21,492 nucleotides of DNA from a virus: the IMG/VR virus record IMGVR_UViG_3300003885_000049, positions 1 to 21,492 of that record. One strand, 5' to 3'. The position numbers and the translations under genes were made by a program. Every line of letters starts with the position of its first letter. The stretch's first letter is position 1. Under the pieces are notes generated by a model, which worked only from the letters and a program-made list of their open reading frames with translations, searched no databases and had not been told where the DNA came from. This document shows positions 13,187 to 21,374 of the stretch, piece after piece.

Positions 13187-14423
13187 TCGCTAAGCCTTCC
13201 GAGGCGCTTTGAGTATTGTGAGGCATCCGAAGTATATCACCACCTTCAATGGGATTAAGCCCTAGGAGTTGGCGGTATTCATTGACCGTTCCCAGTCCGT
13301 CGTTAGCCCAGCGGCTTCCTGTTGCGATCATGTCGGACATGTCGCCGGACATGAGGAACGGCAAGGTTCGATGCTTAAAAAACAGGCTGCCATCATTCCG
13401 ATTGGAGGGCGGGAGTAGCTTCATGTCACACTCGGATTGAATCGCTACCAACCAGGATTGCAAAGTCTGCGAAAAGTAAGCCCGGGTTTCAGACTCGAGA
13501 GACGAAAAGCTGAAAGAACCCGGGCTTCCCAGTTGGTGCGGCCGCAATCCAATCCACAGAGCAACATCAATCCTGGCCTGCTCCCTGGATTCGACCATCT
13601 GGGCGTCTTTTGCAGTAATCCCAGAAGCAGGAGAGAACTTAACACCGAATCCCTGAACCTGAATAACCCGCCAAGCCGCATCCGCCCGTTCATAAAGTGA
13701 TCGGAATTCGCTCTCGAGATGCTTTCGGACGTCATCAGGCAGGGATGGTGGCAATTCGAGTAGGCCGCCCAGCCGGCCGCCATTCCGGAAAAAGGCCGCC
13801 CCAAAATCCTCGGCCCCAATACCTAGGGCTAGGGTGGTCCGCATTAGCTCGATCAATGTAGGCGGGGTCAGGGGGATGTAGTCGTCGTCGTGGTGCACGT
13901 TCAGCCCCTCAATATGCAAAATGTCATGGGGCATGAAATGTTCGACTAGCCCGGCAAACTGGCCGCCGGGCCACGTGTACTGGTAAAGGAGCCCACCCGA
14001 AACGGTATCCCGCGCGAAGTTCATGAACGCCGATTCAAGCAAGGTAAAATCAATCGGACGAAACATCCGATCCCGATGAATCAGGACGTAAGCGCTTCTC
14101 CACAAAATCGCCTGAACCATCAGTCGTCGCCAGAACTTGTTGACGTTGAGAGTTGTTGTCGGTCGCCTCGAAACGAGTCGCTGGAGGGGATGGTCGAATA
14201 GTACAGCCGACCCGCCCTTGGGATCCCGCTCATGCAACTCAAGCACGAATTTGGCGACATCCGAGGAGACCATATCGACTCCCCTGTAGACCGGCGCAAA
14301 ATTCAGTCCGCCCGGTGGTTCCCCCGCGTTGAATGTCCCACGGGGAATCAATAGATCCCCATTGATGATCCCCCGTCGGGTTTCCTGGTTGAGGTACTGC
14401 TTAGTAGACCTAGTAGATTCCAT
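13098..14423 (-). CDS. Portal protein, HK97 family
   Basis: 441 residues from the ATG at 14423, chosen because of GAGGCGAG upstream and a small overlap with the terminase; the frame is open 16 codons further. Typical portal segments are FAPVYRGVDMVSSDVAKFVL at the N-terminus, WRRLMVQAILWRSAYVLIHR, FMPHDILHIEGLN, and the C-terminal GLGTVNEYRQLLGLNPIEGG. The dodecameric portal forms the DNA entry and exit channel. The last ~30 residues are a low-complexity tail with PANPD twice and PANQD at the end; this tail is coded over the protease start. Confidence 0.92.
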   Translation of the reverse strand: MESTRSTKQYLNQETRRGIINGDLLIPRGTFNAGEPPGGLNFAPVYRGVDMVSSDVAKFVLELHERDPKGGSAVLFDHPLQRLVSRRPTTTLNVNKFWRRLMVQAILWRSAYVLIHRDRMFRPIDFTLLESAFMNFARDTVSGGLLYQYTWPGGQFAGLVEHFMPHDILHIEGLNVHHDDDYIPLTPPTLIELMRTTLALGIGAEDFGAAFFRNGGRLGGLLELPPSLPDDVRKHLESEFRSLYERADAAWRVIQVQGFGVKFSPASGITAKDAQMVESREQARIDVALWIGLRPHQLGSPGSFSFSSLESETRAYFSQTLQSWLVAIQSECDMKLLPPSNRNDGSLFFKHRTLPFLMSGDMSDMIATGSRWANDGLGTVNEYRQLLGLNPIEGGDILRMPHNTQSASEGLANDSPANPDQSISVPANPDDSKTERPANQD

Positions 14424-16185
14424 CGTCTCGCCTCTGACCTTCCCCATACTCTGTCGAAATAGCCGCACCAAGTGCCATAATCAGGGCAGTAGCCGGGTCT
14501 ATCTTTTGCATGCTCTTAAGCTTGTCGGGGAGGAATTCGCCCCTTGAATTTGAGTGAATAACCAGGTTCCCCAGTGCCCAAGCTAACAGAGGGTCCCCGT
14601 CATGGACAATCTCGCAACGCGCAATGAGCCGGATTAGCTCCCGGGTGGGCTCATTGTAATGTGCATACGTTTGAGGGAAGAAGGTGGTGGGTATCCCATG
14701 TTCAGACTTTAGTGTTTGAAGCATTTGCTTCGCGTTATTGGGGTCCGCGGTCCAGATAGCGCCATACTGGTACGTGTATTCCACGGCCCGGGCCATAACC
14801 TCCGAAATCTCTAAGTGAGACCCGGGTAAAACCGTCAAGCAACCGTGCTGGACGAATGTCGCCCACGGGTCACGATCTAATTGGACTTGTCCATCCTCCG
14901 CGGCGAAGCTGTGGTGGCGACACTCCCACTTATCCCCCACTTTTCGAACCATGGCCAAACTAGCTAAGTCGCTATGTGTTCCGAGGTCGATTCCACCGTA
15001 AACATTTCCCGACCAATTGGAGATTTCGCCCACGCAAAGGGCCCATTGCGCGGGGTTGATGATTTTGGCGGTTGACCGTATTCGAACATTGCAGTGATAC
15101 CGCAAAAAGTCTAATTCTTGGTCGACGGATAGGCTTGCCTTTTCTGCCCGCTCCTCTAAGTATCGCAAAGTTGGGTTTACGCCCAATTCAGGATTGGCTT
15201 TCGCCCAGACATCAGCCCCGCCACCCAAGCAATCATCCCCGGTCCGTTGGCCCGTTCCGTGACACCATTCGCATTGGGGATCTGCCCCGCAATGGCAAGG
15301 CTCCTCACAATCAGCTCGAGCGATAAAGGCAAAATGTTGGTCGCCAATAGGGCTCACATTTCCGGGTAGGTTCGACTCGAGCACTCGGCAGGCAAACTCG
15401 TCTCGATTAAGCCATAAGTAGCTTTCGCTATTCCCCGCGGTTGTGATCCAAACGATAAGGGGCTGCGTTCGGGCCCCTGATCCACTTTCGAGCGTCGCCA
15501 GTAGTTCACGATGGTGTTCCCGCCATTCGTGCAATTCGTCAATAACCACAATATGCGGGTCTAATCCGCTTTTTGGTTGGCTAGATCCGAGGGGCCTAGC
15601 GAAGCCGCCAAACCAGGGATGGCAATCCAATAACTGGAGTAAGCGAAACCCTGATCCGTCGGTGAGAATCTTAGCAGTAGACTCCTCTAGTTTGTGGTTT
15701 CGCTTAACGATCTTGCACATCTGGTCAAATACAAGGCGTGCTTGAGATATCTCAGTTGCAACACAGAATGCTTGGGCTTCTGCTTCTCCGTCAAAAAACA
15801 ACAAGTCAGCCATGAGTGAAGCGCTAAGCATGGTCTTACCCCACTTACGCCCGACGGTGATGTAGACTTCTCGGAATCGTCGAGAACCATCCTCGACGCG
15901 TCGCCAACCGTAGAGGTTCCAGATTATGAATCGTTGGGATGGAGCAAGGTGAAACGGTTGGCCAGCCCATTTTCCCCGGGTGTGAAAATATTCGCGCGGC
16001 CAACGTCTCAATGCCTCTGAGGCCACCACGGCGTCAAAGTAGTATCCTCGCTGCCCAGCGTATTCAAGGTCTCGACAATGTCTCTGGATCATCATCCGGA
16101 AGTAGCGACCGGCTGGGATTTCGCCGCGATTAACTTGGGTGACCCACTCAAGAATCGAATCGGAATCTTCGTCAACGAAAAACAA
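14410..16185 (-). CDS. terL: Terminase large subunit (ATPase plus nuclease) with zinc-knuckle insertion
   Basis: 591 residues from a TTG at 16185, preferred because GGAG lies eight bases upstream; a TTG at 16209 in the same frame has no site, and no ATG fits. The ATPase half has the Walker A variant VGRKWGKT (about residues 111-118), Walker B IVVIDELHEW (about 212-221) and the TTAGN coupling motif (about 248-252). The nuclease half starts with GGIDLGTHSDLASL (about 398-411) and ends near ATALIMALGAA. Residues ~293-319 insert a Cys-rich segment with CHCG and CEWCHGTG, not usual in this family. It pumps DNA into proheads. No small terminase was identified upstream. Confidence 0.93.
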   Translation of the reverse strand: MFFVDEDSDSILEWVTQVNRGEIPAGRYFRMMIQRHCRDLEYAGQRGYYFDAVVASEALRRWPREYFHTRGKWAGQPFHLAPSQRFIIWNLYGWRRVEDGSRRFREVYITVGRKWGKTMLSASLMADLLFFDGEAEAQAFCVATEISQARLVFDQMCKIVKRNHKLEESTAKILTDGSGFRLLQLLDCHPWFGGFARPLGSSQPKSGLDPHIVVIDELHEWREHHRELLATLESGSGARTQPLIVWITTAGNSESYLWLNRDEFACRVLESNLPGNVSPIGDQHFAFIARADCEEPCHCGADPQCEWCHGTGQRTGDDCLGGGADVWAKANPELGVNPTLRYLEERAEKASLSVDQELDFLRYHCNVRIRSTAKIINPAQWALCVGEISNWSGNVYGGIDLGTHSDLASLAMVRKVGDKWECRHHSFAAEDGQVQLDRDPWATFVQHGCLTVLPGSHLEISEVMARAVEYTYQYGAIWTADPNNAKQMLQTLKSEHGIPTTFFPQTYAHYNEPTRELIRLIARCEIVHDGDPLLAWALGNLVIHSNSRGEFLPDKLKSMQKIDPATALIMALGAAISTEYGEGQRRDDGIY

Positions 16186-16209
16186 TCGACGTGCTCCGTG
16201 GGGATGCAA

Positions 16210-16521
16210 GTAAATAAAAATGCCGCGGAAAAAATCTCAACCCGCAGCCGCGGGGGCCGCGGAGATTCCGAGGCCAGTGGAAATTATCCCTTAAAAGGTA
16301 GGGATTGCATCCCCTGGAAGGTCGAGCCTTCCCTGGGGACAGGGGAGCGCCAAAAAAACAGCCCTACCCTTTGAGCGTACCCTGACGACTCACCTGGTCC
16401 CTCCACGATCGATGCAACAAGGCCAGCCCAGTTATCCCCATCGCCACCCGGATGTTCTTACGATTGGATTTAGCCCCATCCGGCATACCCCACCCCTAAA
16501 ACATATTCGAGTCGCAACATT
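16210..16521. other. Gap between HNH and terminase rich in inverted repeats; candidate packaging site
   Basis: This 312-bp stretch lacks a clear gene. It holds a hairpin GGAAGG/CCTTCC (16316-16332, loop TCGAG) with CCCC/GGGG outer arms (16311-16338), a CCCGC/GCGGG hairpin (16241-16254) followed on the minus strand after six bases by six T, two CCGCGG palindromes, and a seven-T run. Position directly before the terminase and next to an HNH gene is where small terminase and cos/pac sites usually lie. The assignment is contextual. Confidence 0.4.
16364..16486 (-). CDS. Possible 40-residue basic peptide
   Basis: An ATG at 16486 preceded by AGGGGTGGGG opens a 40-codon frame ending TAG at 16364. 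The peptide is basic (MPDGAKSNRKNIRVAMG at the start) with a short hydrophobic core. It is the only frame in the gap before the terminase with a plausible start. It is much too short for a known small terminase. It may be chance. Confidence 0.25.
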   Translation of the reverse strand: MPDGAKSNRKNIRVAMGITGLALLHRSWRDQVSRQGTLKG

Positions 16522-16848
16522 TTACAGGCCGGCCTTGACCCGCAGCCTTGCGATCCGATTCTCTTCACTCGACTTGACGCCGTGACATCGACGACACAAC
16601 GCTTGCCAGTTACGGGGATCCCAAAACAACTGTAAGTCACGATGATGACTCTGGATATGGTCAACACATTGAGACGGTTGACCGCATGCACACCAGGGAT
16701 TGAAGGCTAGGTATTGCCTTGCATTCATGACCCATTGTCGAGACGAATACAAATCGTTGTTGGTCTTTTCAATTAGGCCGCGGTTAGGTTGTTGTCGCCT
16801 CAATGGCTTAATGACAGCGAGTTGAGGAATCCCACCATAGTCACTCAT
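16522..16848 (-). CDS. HNH endonuclease (packaging-associated type)
   Basis: 108 residues. The HNH core is complete: Cys53 and Cys55 (NPWCACG), CVDHIQSHHRD with the catalytic His64, NWQALCRRCH with Cys85, Cys88 and His89, then KSSEEN. The start overlaps the upstream stop (ATGA). HNH proteins next to terminase genes are needed for DNA cutting and head morphogenesis in HK97-like phages, and this one lies just upstream of the terminase. A homing nuclease is less likely because it is in a coupled operon and interrupts nothing. Confidence 0.88.
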   Translation of the reverse strand: MSDYGGIPQLAVIKPLRRQQPNRGLIEKTNNDLYSSRQWVMNARQYLAFNPWCACGQPSQCVDHIQSHHRDLQLFWDPRNWQALCRRCHGVKSSEENRIARLRVKAGL

Positions 16849-17426
16849 GGGGCCGTAGCTGCGCTTAGCTCAACCATGATGTCAATAGTCTCCCCTGTCT
16901 GCAAAGTGCGCAACGTCTGAAACGCAGAGGCGTTCAGAAGGACGTCGGTTGCCGATGTTGAACCCTTGATTGCTGACTCGGTCATGAAGGCGCCGTCAAC
17001 CGTGACGCTAGGCTGCGAGGCAGTGAACGTAGCTAGGTTCGCCGCGTTTGAAACGATTCGATTGGCCTCGTTCCCCTTTTGCCAAGTTTGCCGCGTAGCC
17101 TCGTCGTATTCTGTACTGAGTTCGGTCCAAAGTTTGCTTGCGAGCGTATCGGCAGCGTCTACGTTGCCAATCATTCCCGTAGCAATTCCGATAAACCAAT
17201 TAGTGACTGCAGTGTCTTGCCCAGTGTTCGCGACCACTTGCAGCGCATGCGACAAACCTTGATTGACGATAATGTTGTTGACTGACCACTGGTCAATCAA
17301 CAGACCAGTTACTGACCTATGCCAGAACTGCCAGCGCCCGCGCCACGTCAATTGGTCTACCACCCCGCCCCTTAAATGACAATTCGGTTTAACTCGGTCG
17401 CCTAATCCCATTTTGCTTCTGTTCAT
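16845..17426 (-). CDS. Conserved phage structural protein
   Basis: 193 residues. The pattern NNIIVNQGLSHALQV, then NWFIGIATG, ADTLASKLWTELSTEYDEAT, NAANLATFTASQ, VDGAFMTES and a closing ETIDIMVELSAA recalls a family of small-phage proteins beginning with an NLI-TAGLN-LLD helix, usually found near capsid and fibre genes. AGGGA lies seven bases before the ATG at 17426; the upstream stop is one base away. It is probably a virion surface or fibre-associated subunit; exact role unknown. Confidence 0.7.
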   Translation of the reverse strand: MNRSKMGLGDRVKPNCHLRGGVVDQLTWRGRWQFWHRSVTGLLIDQWSVNNIIVNQGLSHALQVVANTGQDTAVTNWFIGIATGMIGNVDAADTLASKLWTELSTEYDEATRQTWQKGNEANRIVSNAANLATFTASQPSVTVDGAFMTESAIKGSTSATDVLLNASAFQTLRTLQTGETIDIMVELSAATAP

Positions 17427-17427
17427 T

Positions 17428-19152
17428 TCAAGGTCCCTTATTGTTTGCGGTTTGGAAAAACACCCATTGCATCGATGCGCCGACAGCCAATGAGTCGAGT
17501 TGGATTACAATACGATAGCTTTGCCCAGCTACTAACGCTGCCACGGAAGGAACCGAGCCCACGTAACGATTAGATCCACTTCCGTCGGTCAACATCGGCC
17601 CATTAGTGACTTCAATCCCTTCGCATGTCGATATAGTAAACGTCCCTACCCCATCGACAACATCTACTCCCGATTCCGGGTCAGTTACAGACTCTAAGAT
17701 AATCGAACTATCAGAGCCAGGAACGAGTAATAACATGATAGTAGCCTCCATTGATGGCAAGACTTGAACGGGTGATTCCATTGCTGGAAGAACGAGAATG
17801 ACACCCTCTAATGCGCCGTAGGTATCGTCAATAACGAATGGACGTATTCGGTCGCCAACAACAAGCGTTTCGAAAAGGTCGACGCTGTAAAAGGCATCTA
17901 CGTCAATCAAGGAACCTAAGGTAAACCCGTCTAGGACTTCTGCGGAAAACGTAGCCTGGTGTTCAGCTTCGTCATCGAAAACAAAACCGTCCGTGACAGT
18001 CCCACTAAACACCCCGCTGGCCTCGATTCGATCGCCTAAAATCAACCCGTCGTCAATCTCTTGCGATTTCGACAGAAACGACAGAACCCTATCCGAAAGA
18101 ATAAGCTTATCGGATACGGCAACTTCTAAATCTCCAGTCGCGATGACCCGGGCAGTGAACCTAAAACCATCAATAACGCTTGCCGAAAATGTTGTGGTAG
18201 GTTCAACCCGATCACCTAAGATGATCCCGTCGGCGACTTTAACGTTTACATCCTCTATGACTCGGTCTCCCAAGATGATCCCATCCACGATATGTGCATG
18301 GGCATTGACCCGGGCAAACCCATCATCACCAAGAATAAGCCCCTCGGTGATTATTTCGGGCGGTAAGGAAGGCGAAAGAAAAATGGTAGGGTCAGGCTTG
18401 CTATGCCAAGGCAAAGCGCCTTTCCACAAAAGCTGTATTTCGTGGTCGCCCAAGTAACGATTTCGCCAGAACATTTGAGGGCCGATAGCATTATCGCGGC
18501 CACCAGGTGAAGCTACCGATCCCCCACCTCCTATATCCAGCGACGTGCTATGGGTGGGATTTCGCCTTAATATGGTCCCCGTGGCCGCATAGGTCCCTAT
18601 GCGAATACCATCGGCCCATGTTTCGAGCGACCCGTTCTTGTATCGCATTACGAACAATCGCCAAACGTTACGCTTGGCGGGGTATAGATAATAGGCGTTC
18701 TCTGTCCAGCCGGTATTGACCGACGTCGCGAGAATAAACGAATACCAGTTGAATCCGTTATATCGCGTAAGGCTTAACGAAAAGGTATTGTCAAAGTGAA
18801 TGAGGAAAAAGAGGGATTCACTATCAGAAGTACTACGGTTATGGCGACACCAACCCGCAGCGGTGAATTCAGTATCTCCCGTTTGCGGCGCATCAAGTAC
18901 GCCGTTAGTCGGAAGGTAATCGTACTTAATCCGACTTGTAAAAGGTGTCTGAAGGGTCCTAGCTTCAATCTCACCGCCTTGACCAAACGGACCGAATGTT
19001 GGTTTAGCATTCCAAGAGTTAACAGTGCTATTGTTGAGTATCGGGTTAAGAGGAAACGGCGCCGCCATGAACCATGGCGCGGGGCAGCCGAAAGAAAGTC
19101 CCCGCCATAGTTCGGGATGAAGAGAATTGACCGCGCTTGTCGCAAGCTTCAT
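17428..19152 (-). CDS. Probable tail fibre: LamG lectin domain plus nine 20-residue repeats
   Basis: 574 residues. Residues ~95-245 form a LamG/concanavalin-like domain (FTAAGWCRHNR; RNVWRLFVMRYKNGSLETWADG; a closing RNRYLGDHEIQLLW). Residues 270-436 contain nine repeats spaced mostly 20 residues apart, with consensus DGxILGDRV (starts near 270, 290, 308, 328, 348, 368, 388, 408, 428). The C-terminus from ~470 looks like an Ig-like domain (GTFTISTCEGIEV; GQSYRIVIQLDS). Such proteins bind host surface polysaccharide. The ribosome binding site is weak. It lies in the gene set upstream of terminase, not after the tape measure. Confidence 0.75.
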   Translation of the reverse strand: MKLATSAVNSLHPELWRGLSFGCPAPWFMAAPFPLNPILNNSTVNSWNAKPTFGPFGQGGEIEARTLQTPFTSRIKYDYLPTNGVLDAPQTGDTEFTAAGWCRHNRSTSDSESLFFLIHFDNTFSLSLTRYNGFNWYSFILATSVNTGWTENAYYLYPAKRNVWRLFVMRYKNGSLETWADGIRIGTYAATGTILRRNPTHSTSLDIGGGGSVASPGGRDNAIGPQMFWRNRYLGDHEIQLLWKGALPWHSKPDPTIFLSPSLPPEIITEGLILGDDGFARVNAHAHIVDGIILGDRVIEDVNVKVADGIILGDRVEPTTTFSASVIDGFRFTARVIATGDLEVAVSDKLILSDRVLSFLSKSQEIDDGLILGDRIEASGVFSGTVTDGFVFDDEAEHQATFSAEVLDGFTLGSLIDVDAFYSVDLFETLVVGDRIRPFVIDDTYGALEGVILVLPAMESPVQVLPSMEATIMLLLVPGSDSSIILESVTDPESGVDVVDGVGTFTISTCEGIEVTNGPMLTDGSGSNRYVGSVPSVAALVAGQSYRIVIQLDSLAVGASMQWVFFQTANNKGP

Positions 19153-19161
19153 AAGAACCGA

Positions 19162-19536
19162 TCAAATCTGAAATTGGAATTGTTCAAACGTTGATTGATC
19201 TTGAGTTGGTTGTGAAAAAACTCGTTCTTGTTTACGAAGTGTCCGCAAACCATCGCGGTGAATCTCGATTTCCACCGGCTGTCCGTTTGAAACTCCTACC
19301 GTGTACTCAACCCTCAATTCGGCCGATGTCCATTCGTTGACTTCATTGTCAACTAACGACGTCTGGACGTCGTTGTTGTCGACGATGGTTTGGTTGGTCA
19401 TGATTTGGATTTCGTCAAAGTATTCGGGCAATCCCGTCTGGGGATTAACGATAGCGCCCCGAATCCAGATACTGGCCGTTGTCAGCTGCGAGCCGCTAAG
19501 GTGAAAAATATTGAAGAGGAATGTTTTCGAAAGCAT
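19162..19536 (-). CDS. Hypothetical protein next to the fibre gene
   Basis: 124 residues, beta-rich in the middle (ELRVEYTVGVSNGQPVEIEI) with a Gln/Phe-rich end (FEQFQFQI). No signal peptide, membrane helix or Cys motif is seen. AAAGGCG lies upstream of the ATG at 19536. It lies nine bases upstream of the fibre start and ten after the preceding gene, so it may be a fibre partner or assembly factor; not recognised. Confidence 0.7.
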   Translation of the reverse strand: MLSKTFLFNIFHLSGSQLTTASIWIRGAIVNPQTGLPEYFDEIQIMTNQTIVDNNDVQTSLVDNEVNEWTSAELRVEYTVGVSNGQPVEIEIHRDGLRTLRKQERVFSQPTQDQSTFEQFQFQI

Positions 19537-19546
19537 TTTTTCGCCT

Positions 19547-20026
19547 TTACCATAACCTAGGCTGGCCGTTTTTCACTGCCCAATTATTCGCCGCTAACAT
19601 CTCATTGCCAGATACAGAAACCCCTTGAAGCTGCTCCGCCCTAGACCCCTCTCGAGTTTGCAAAGAAATCAGCTTATCGCGAGTGTTAAGCATGTTACCC
19701 GACCCGGTTAGCCCCAGTATTTGAGCCTTTAGACCGCCCGTGAATTCAAATTGATCGGCTGCGAAGATAAACAGGAATGTATCACGGACTTCAGTCGGTT
19801 GGCTGCTAACTTCATCTTCATCGAATGCATCGACAAGCACTTGCCGAGGCAAGACATCAACCACCCGGCCGGCCGAATACCCAATGTCGCGACTCGTTCG
19901 GGTCACCTCAATTGACGACCGAACAGAGTTTATAGCCATTGAATATTCGACTTCGCTGGCAATCCCCACGTAAAGGCCGGAGGGATCCTGTTTTAGCTCG
20001 GCATAGAGTTCGGCAGCGGTCAACAT
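19547..20026 (-). CDS. Hypothetical virion-associated protein
   Basis: 159 residues starting MLTAAELYAELKQDPSG. It is alpha/beta with an acidic patch (DAFDEDEVSS) and a C-terminal NNWAVKNGQPRLW. No known motif is recognised. It lies eight bases after the secreted-protein gene and only AGGG serves as ribosome binding site. Membership of the structural unit is the only clue to function. Confidence 0.7.
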   Translation of the reverse strand: MLTAAELYAELKQDPSGLYVGIASEVEYSMAINSVRSSIEVTRTSRDIGYSAGRVVDVLPRQVLVDAFDEDEVSSQPTEVRDTFLFIFAADQFEFTGGLKAQILGLTGSGNMLNTRDKLISLQTREGSRAEQLQGVSVSGNEMLAANNWAVKNGQPRLW

Positions 20027-20034
20027 GTTGGGCC

Positions 20035-20607
20035 CTATTGGGAATAGTAGGTAACGACGACGCCGTTAGGATACCGACGGACGCGCTGAACCTTATGAGG
20101 CTTTCGAGACGAGGAAACCTGATAAGTTCGGAAAGGCGAATGAACAGGCTTGGCAGTAGATAGCCAAGCCTTGGCTTTAGCCTTGCGAGCGCGTGACTCG
20201 GCAGCAAAAGCCGCGCGGATACGGGCGGATGCAATTGTGGTCGGTATCAGCGGCAACGATTTCCGAATGATGGGCGGTAACACCTTCCGAATAGTGGCCG
20301 GCGCAGAACGAAGGAAATTAGCCGGCGCAGGGGGGCCGGCCTCCGGTGACCGCGGGTCAGGTACGGGGGCCGGGAAGTAATAGTCGTCGTCGTCGTCGTT
20401 GTTGATGATAATCGGTGGTTGGCCTTGGCGGGATCGATCCCCGCCACCGAAAGGGATGGTGAATTCAACTGTGGGCCTAAAAATTCCGAGTCCGGCCGAT
20501 CGATAGTGGAAAGTCCCCTGGTTGACTCCGTTGCATTGACTAAATGCAAGGGCGGGAAACATAGCAACAACAGCGCCGAGAAAAATAAAAAGAATCGCAT
20601 TTTTCAT
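20035..20607 (-). CDS. Secreted basic protein with signal peptide, candidate lysis or envelope protein
   Basis: 190 residues from the ATG at 20607. Residues 1-21 are a clear signal peptide (MKNAILFIFLGAVVAMFPALA) with an ALA cleavage site; Cys25 does not fit a lipobox. The mature part has a Pro-rich stretch with five consecutive Asp (INNDDDDDYYF), then a strongly basic helical region (RARKAKAKAW) and a basic Tyr-rich end. The start overlaps the stop of a 31-residue membrane protein (ATGA). No peptidoglycan hydrolase motif is present. A lysis-accessory or host-envelope role is inferred from position and export only. Confidence 0.7.
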   Translation of the reverse strand: MKNAILFIFLGAVVAMFPALAFSQCNGVNQGTFHYRSAGLGIFRPTVEFTIPFGGGDRSRQGQPPIIINNDDDDDYYFPAPVPDPRSPEAGPPAPANFLRSAPATIRKVLPPIIRKSLPLIPTTIASARIRAAFAAESRARKAKAKAWLSTAKPVHSPFRTYQVSSSRKPHKVQRVRRYPNGVVVTYYSQ

Positions 20608-20699
20608 AGCTCCAATCCCTCGAAAAGAAAGTAAATCGCAGCTGCAAGCATAACGGAAATCACGAAATAAAAGCACCACTTTTCAAATAGTGTAGTCAA
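20604..20699 (-). CDS. 31-residue single-pass membrane peptide, first gene of the late unit
   Basis: A TTG at 20699 (AAAGG about nine bases upstream) opens a 31-codon frame dominated by one hydrophobic helix (CFYFVISVMLAAAIYFLF), ending GLEL. Its stop overlaps the secreted-protein start as ATGA, the same coupling used across this genome, which argues that it is real. It lies just downstream of the TTGACA promoter. Small single-helix proteins of this size include phage holins and lysis peptides; this role is unproven. The frame has no ATG upstream of the helix, so the start is uncertain. Confidence 0.5.
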   Translation of the reverse strand: MTTLFEKWCFYFVISVMLAAAIYFLFEGLEL

Positions 20700-20730
20700 A
20701 TTGACGACGCCTTTAAATCGACGAGGATAG

Positions 20731-20761
20731 ATTCTAACGATACTTTTTAGATTGGTGTCAA
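20731..20761 (-). promoter_or_regulatory. Sigma70-like promoter for the structural unit
   Basis: On the minus strand a perfect TTGACA (20756-20761) and TAGAAT (20731-20736, five of six) are separated by 19 bp, slightly long. It lies in the gap between the last replication gene (ends 20823) and the first gene of the structural unit (starts 20699). Confidence 0.5.
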
Positions 20762-20822
20762 ATCATACCCGAATCGACTAAAGCTTGCCTAAGGATGAAA
20801 GGGAGGCCGTTAGGATCGATCG

Positions 20823-21374
20823 TCAGGATGTTTGCTGCAGCCCTACTGAAACCCAATCTCGCAATTCCCGCAAACCCTCGGTTGTGGTTAGGCCAGCTGA
20901 ACAGCGAAGCATCTTTGTTGAATGGAATTCGCACAGCGGCCGAAACAGCCGACTCTCGGAGTAGCTTCGGCCGCAAGGGCAAACGCAGGCAACGGCGCAC
21001 GTCCGAATGTCCGACCGGCGGAACCGTTCGATTCCCATCAGGTGGCGAAACATGGCCCGCATGGCACGGGGAGACCAAACCACGATCAGGCCCAAGGAAT
21101 CACATTCCAGGCATTCGGCAGTCGCTGTGACATCATGCGATCCGGCGGAGGTCGATTGGCAGAGCATCGCGATAAGTTGCTCGTGTTTGAGCGGGGGCTG
21201 GATATCTCCCTGAGTGATCTGGTCGGTAAATGCCATCGCTCGTTCAAGGTCGATACGCGTCAGGGGCCGCTCCCAATGCAAGATAGCTTTGGGATTTGCG
21301 GCGATCCACTTCCTGAAGCTGCTATTGGCCTCGCCGTGGTAAGTGATCCACAAAACCAGTTCGTTTTTAGTCAT
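20823..21374 (-). CDS. Zinc-binding protein coupled to the replication initiator
   Basis: 183 residues from the ATG at 21374, chosen for the strong GGAGGAGAG a few bases upstream and the 8-nt overlap with the initiator stop; the open frame extends to 21467 but that part is initiator coding sequence. Two Cys groups (ECLEC near residue 90 followed by DSLGLIVVW, and CVCPCGR near residue 134) resemble the zinc module of phage proteins encoded beside initiators or helicase loaders, where a C-x2-C-x-D-x-G segment precedes a second C-x-C-x-x-G. No Walker motif is seen, so it is not a DnaC-type ATPase. It probably assists replication initiation; this is inferred from coupling. Confidence 0.75.
   Translation of the reverse strand: MTKNELVLWITYHGEANSSFRKWIAANPKAILHWERPLTRIDLERAMAFTDQITQGDIQPPLKHEQLIAMLCQSTSAGSHDVTATAECLECDSLGLIVVWSPRAMRAMFRHLMGIERFRRSDIRTCAVACVCPCGRSYSESRLFRPLCEFHSTKMLRCSAGLTTTEGLRELRDWVSVGLQQTS

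Noticed and set aside
17993-18457. Plus-strand open frame of 154 codons
   Set aside because: It lies wholly inside the fibre gene and its repetitive Ser/Pro/Arg translation is the antisense image of the 20-residue repeats; no ribosome binding site context was seen.
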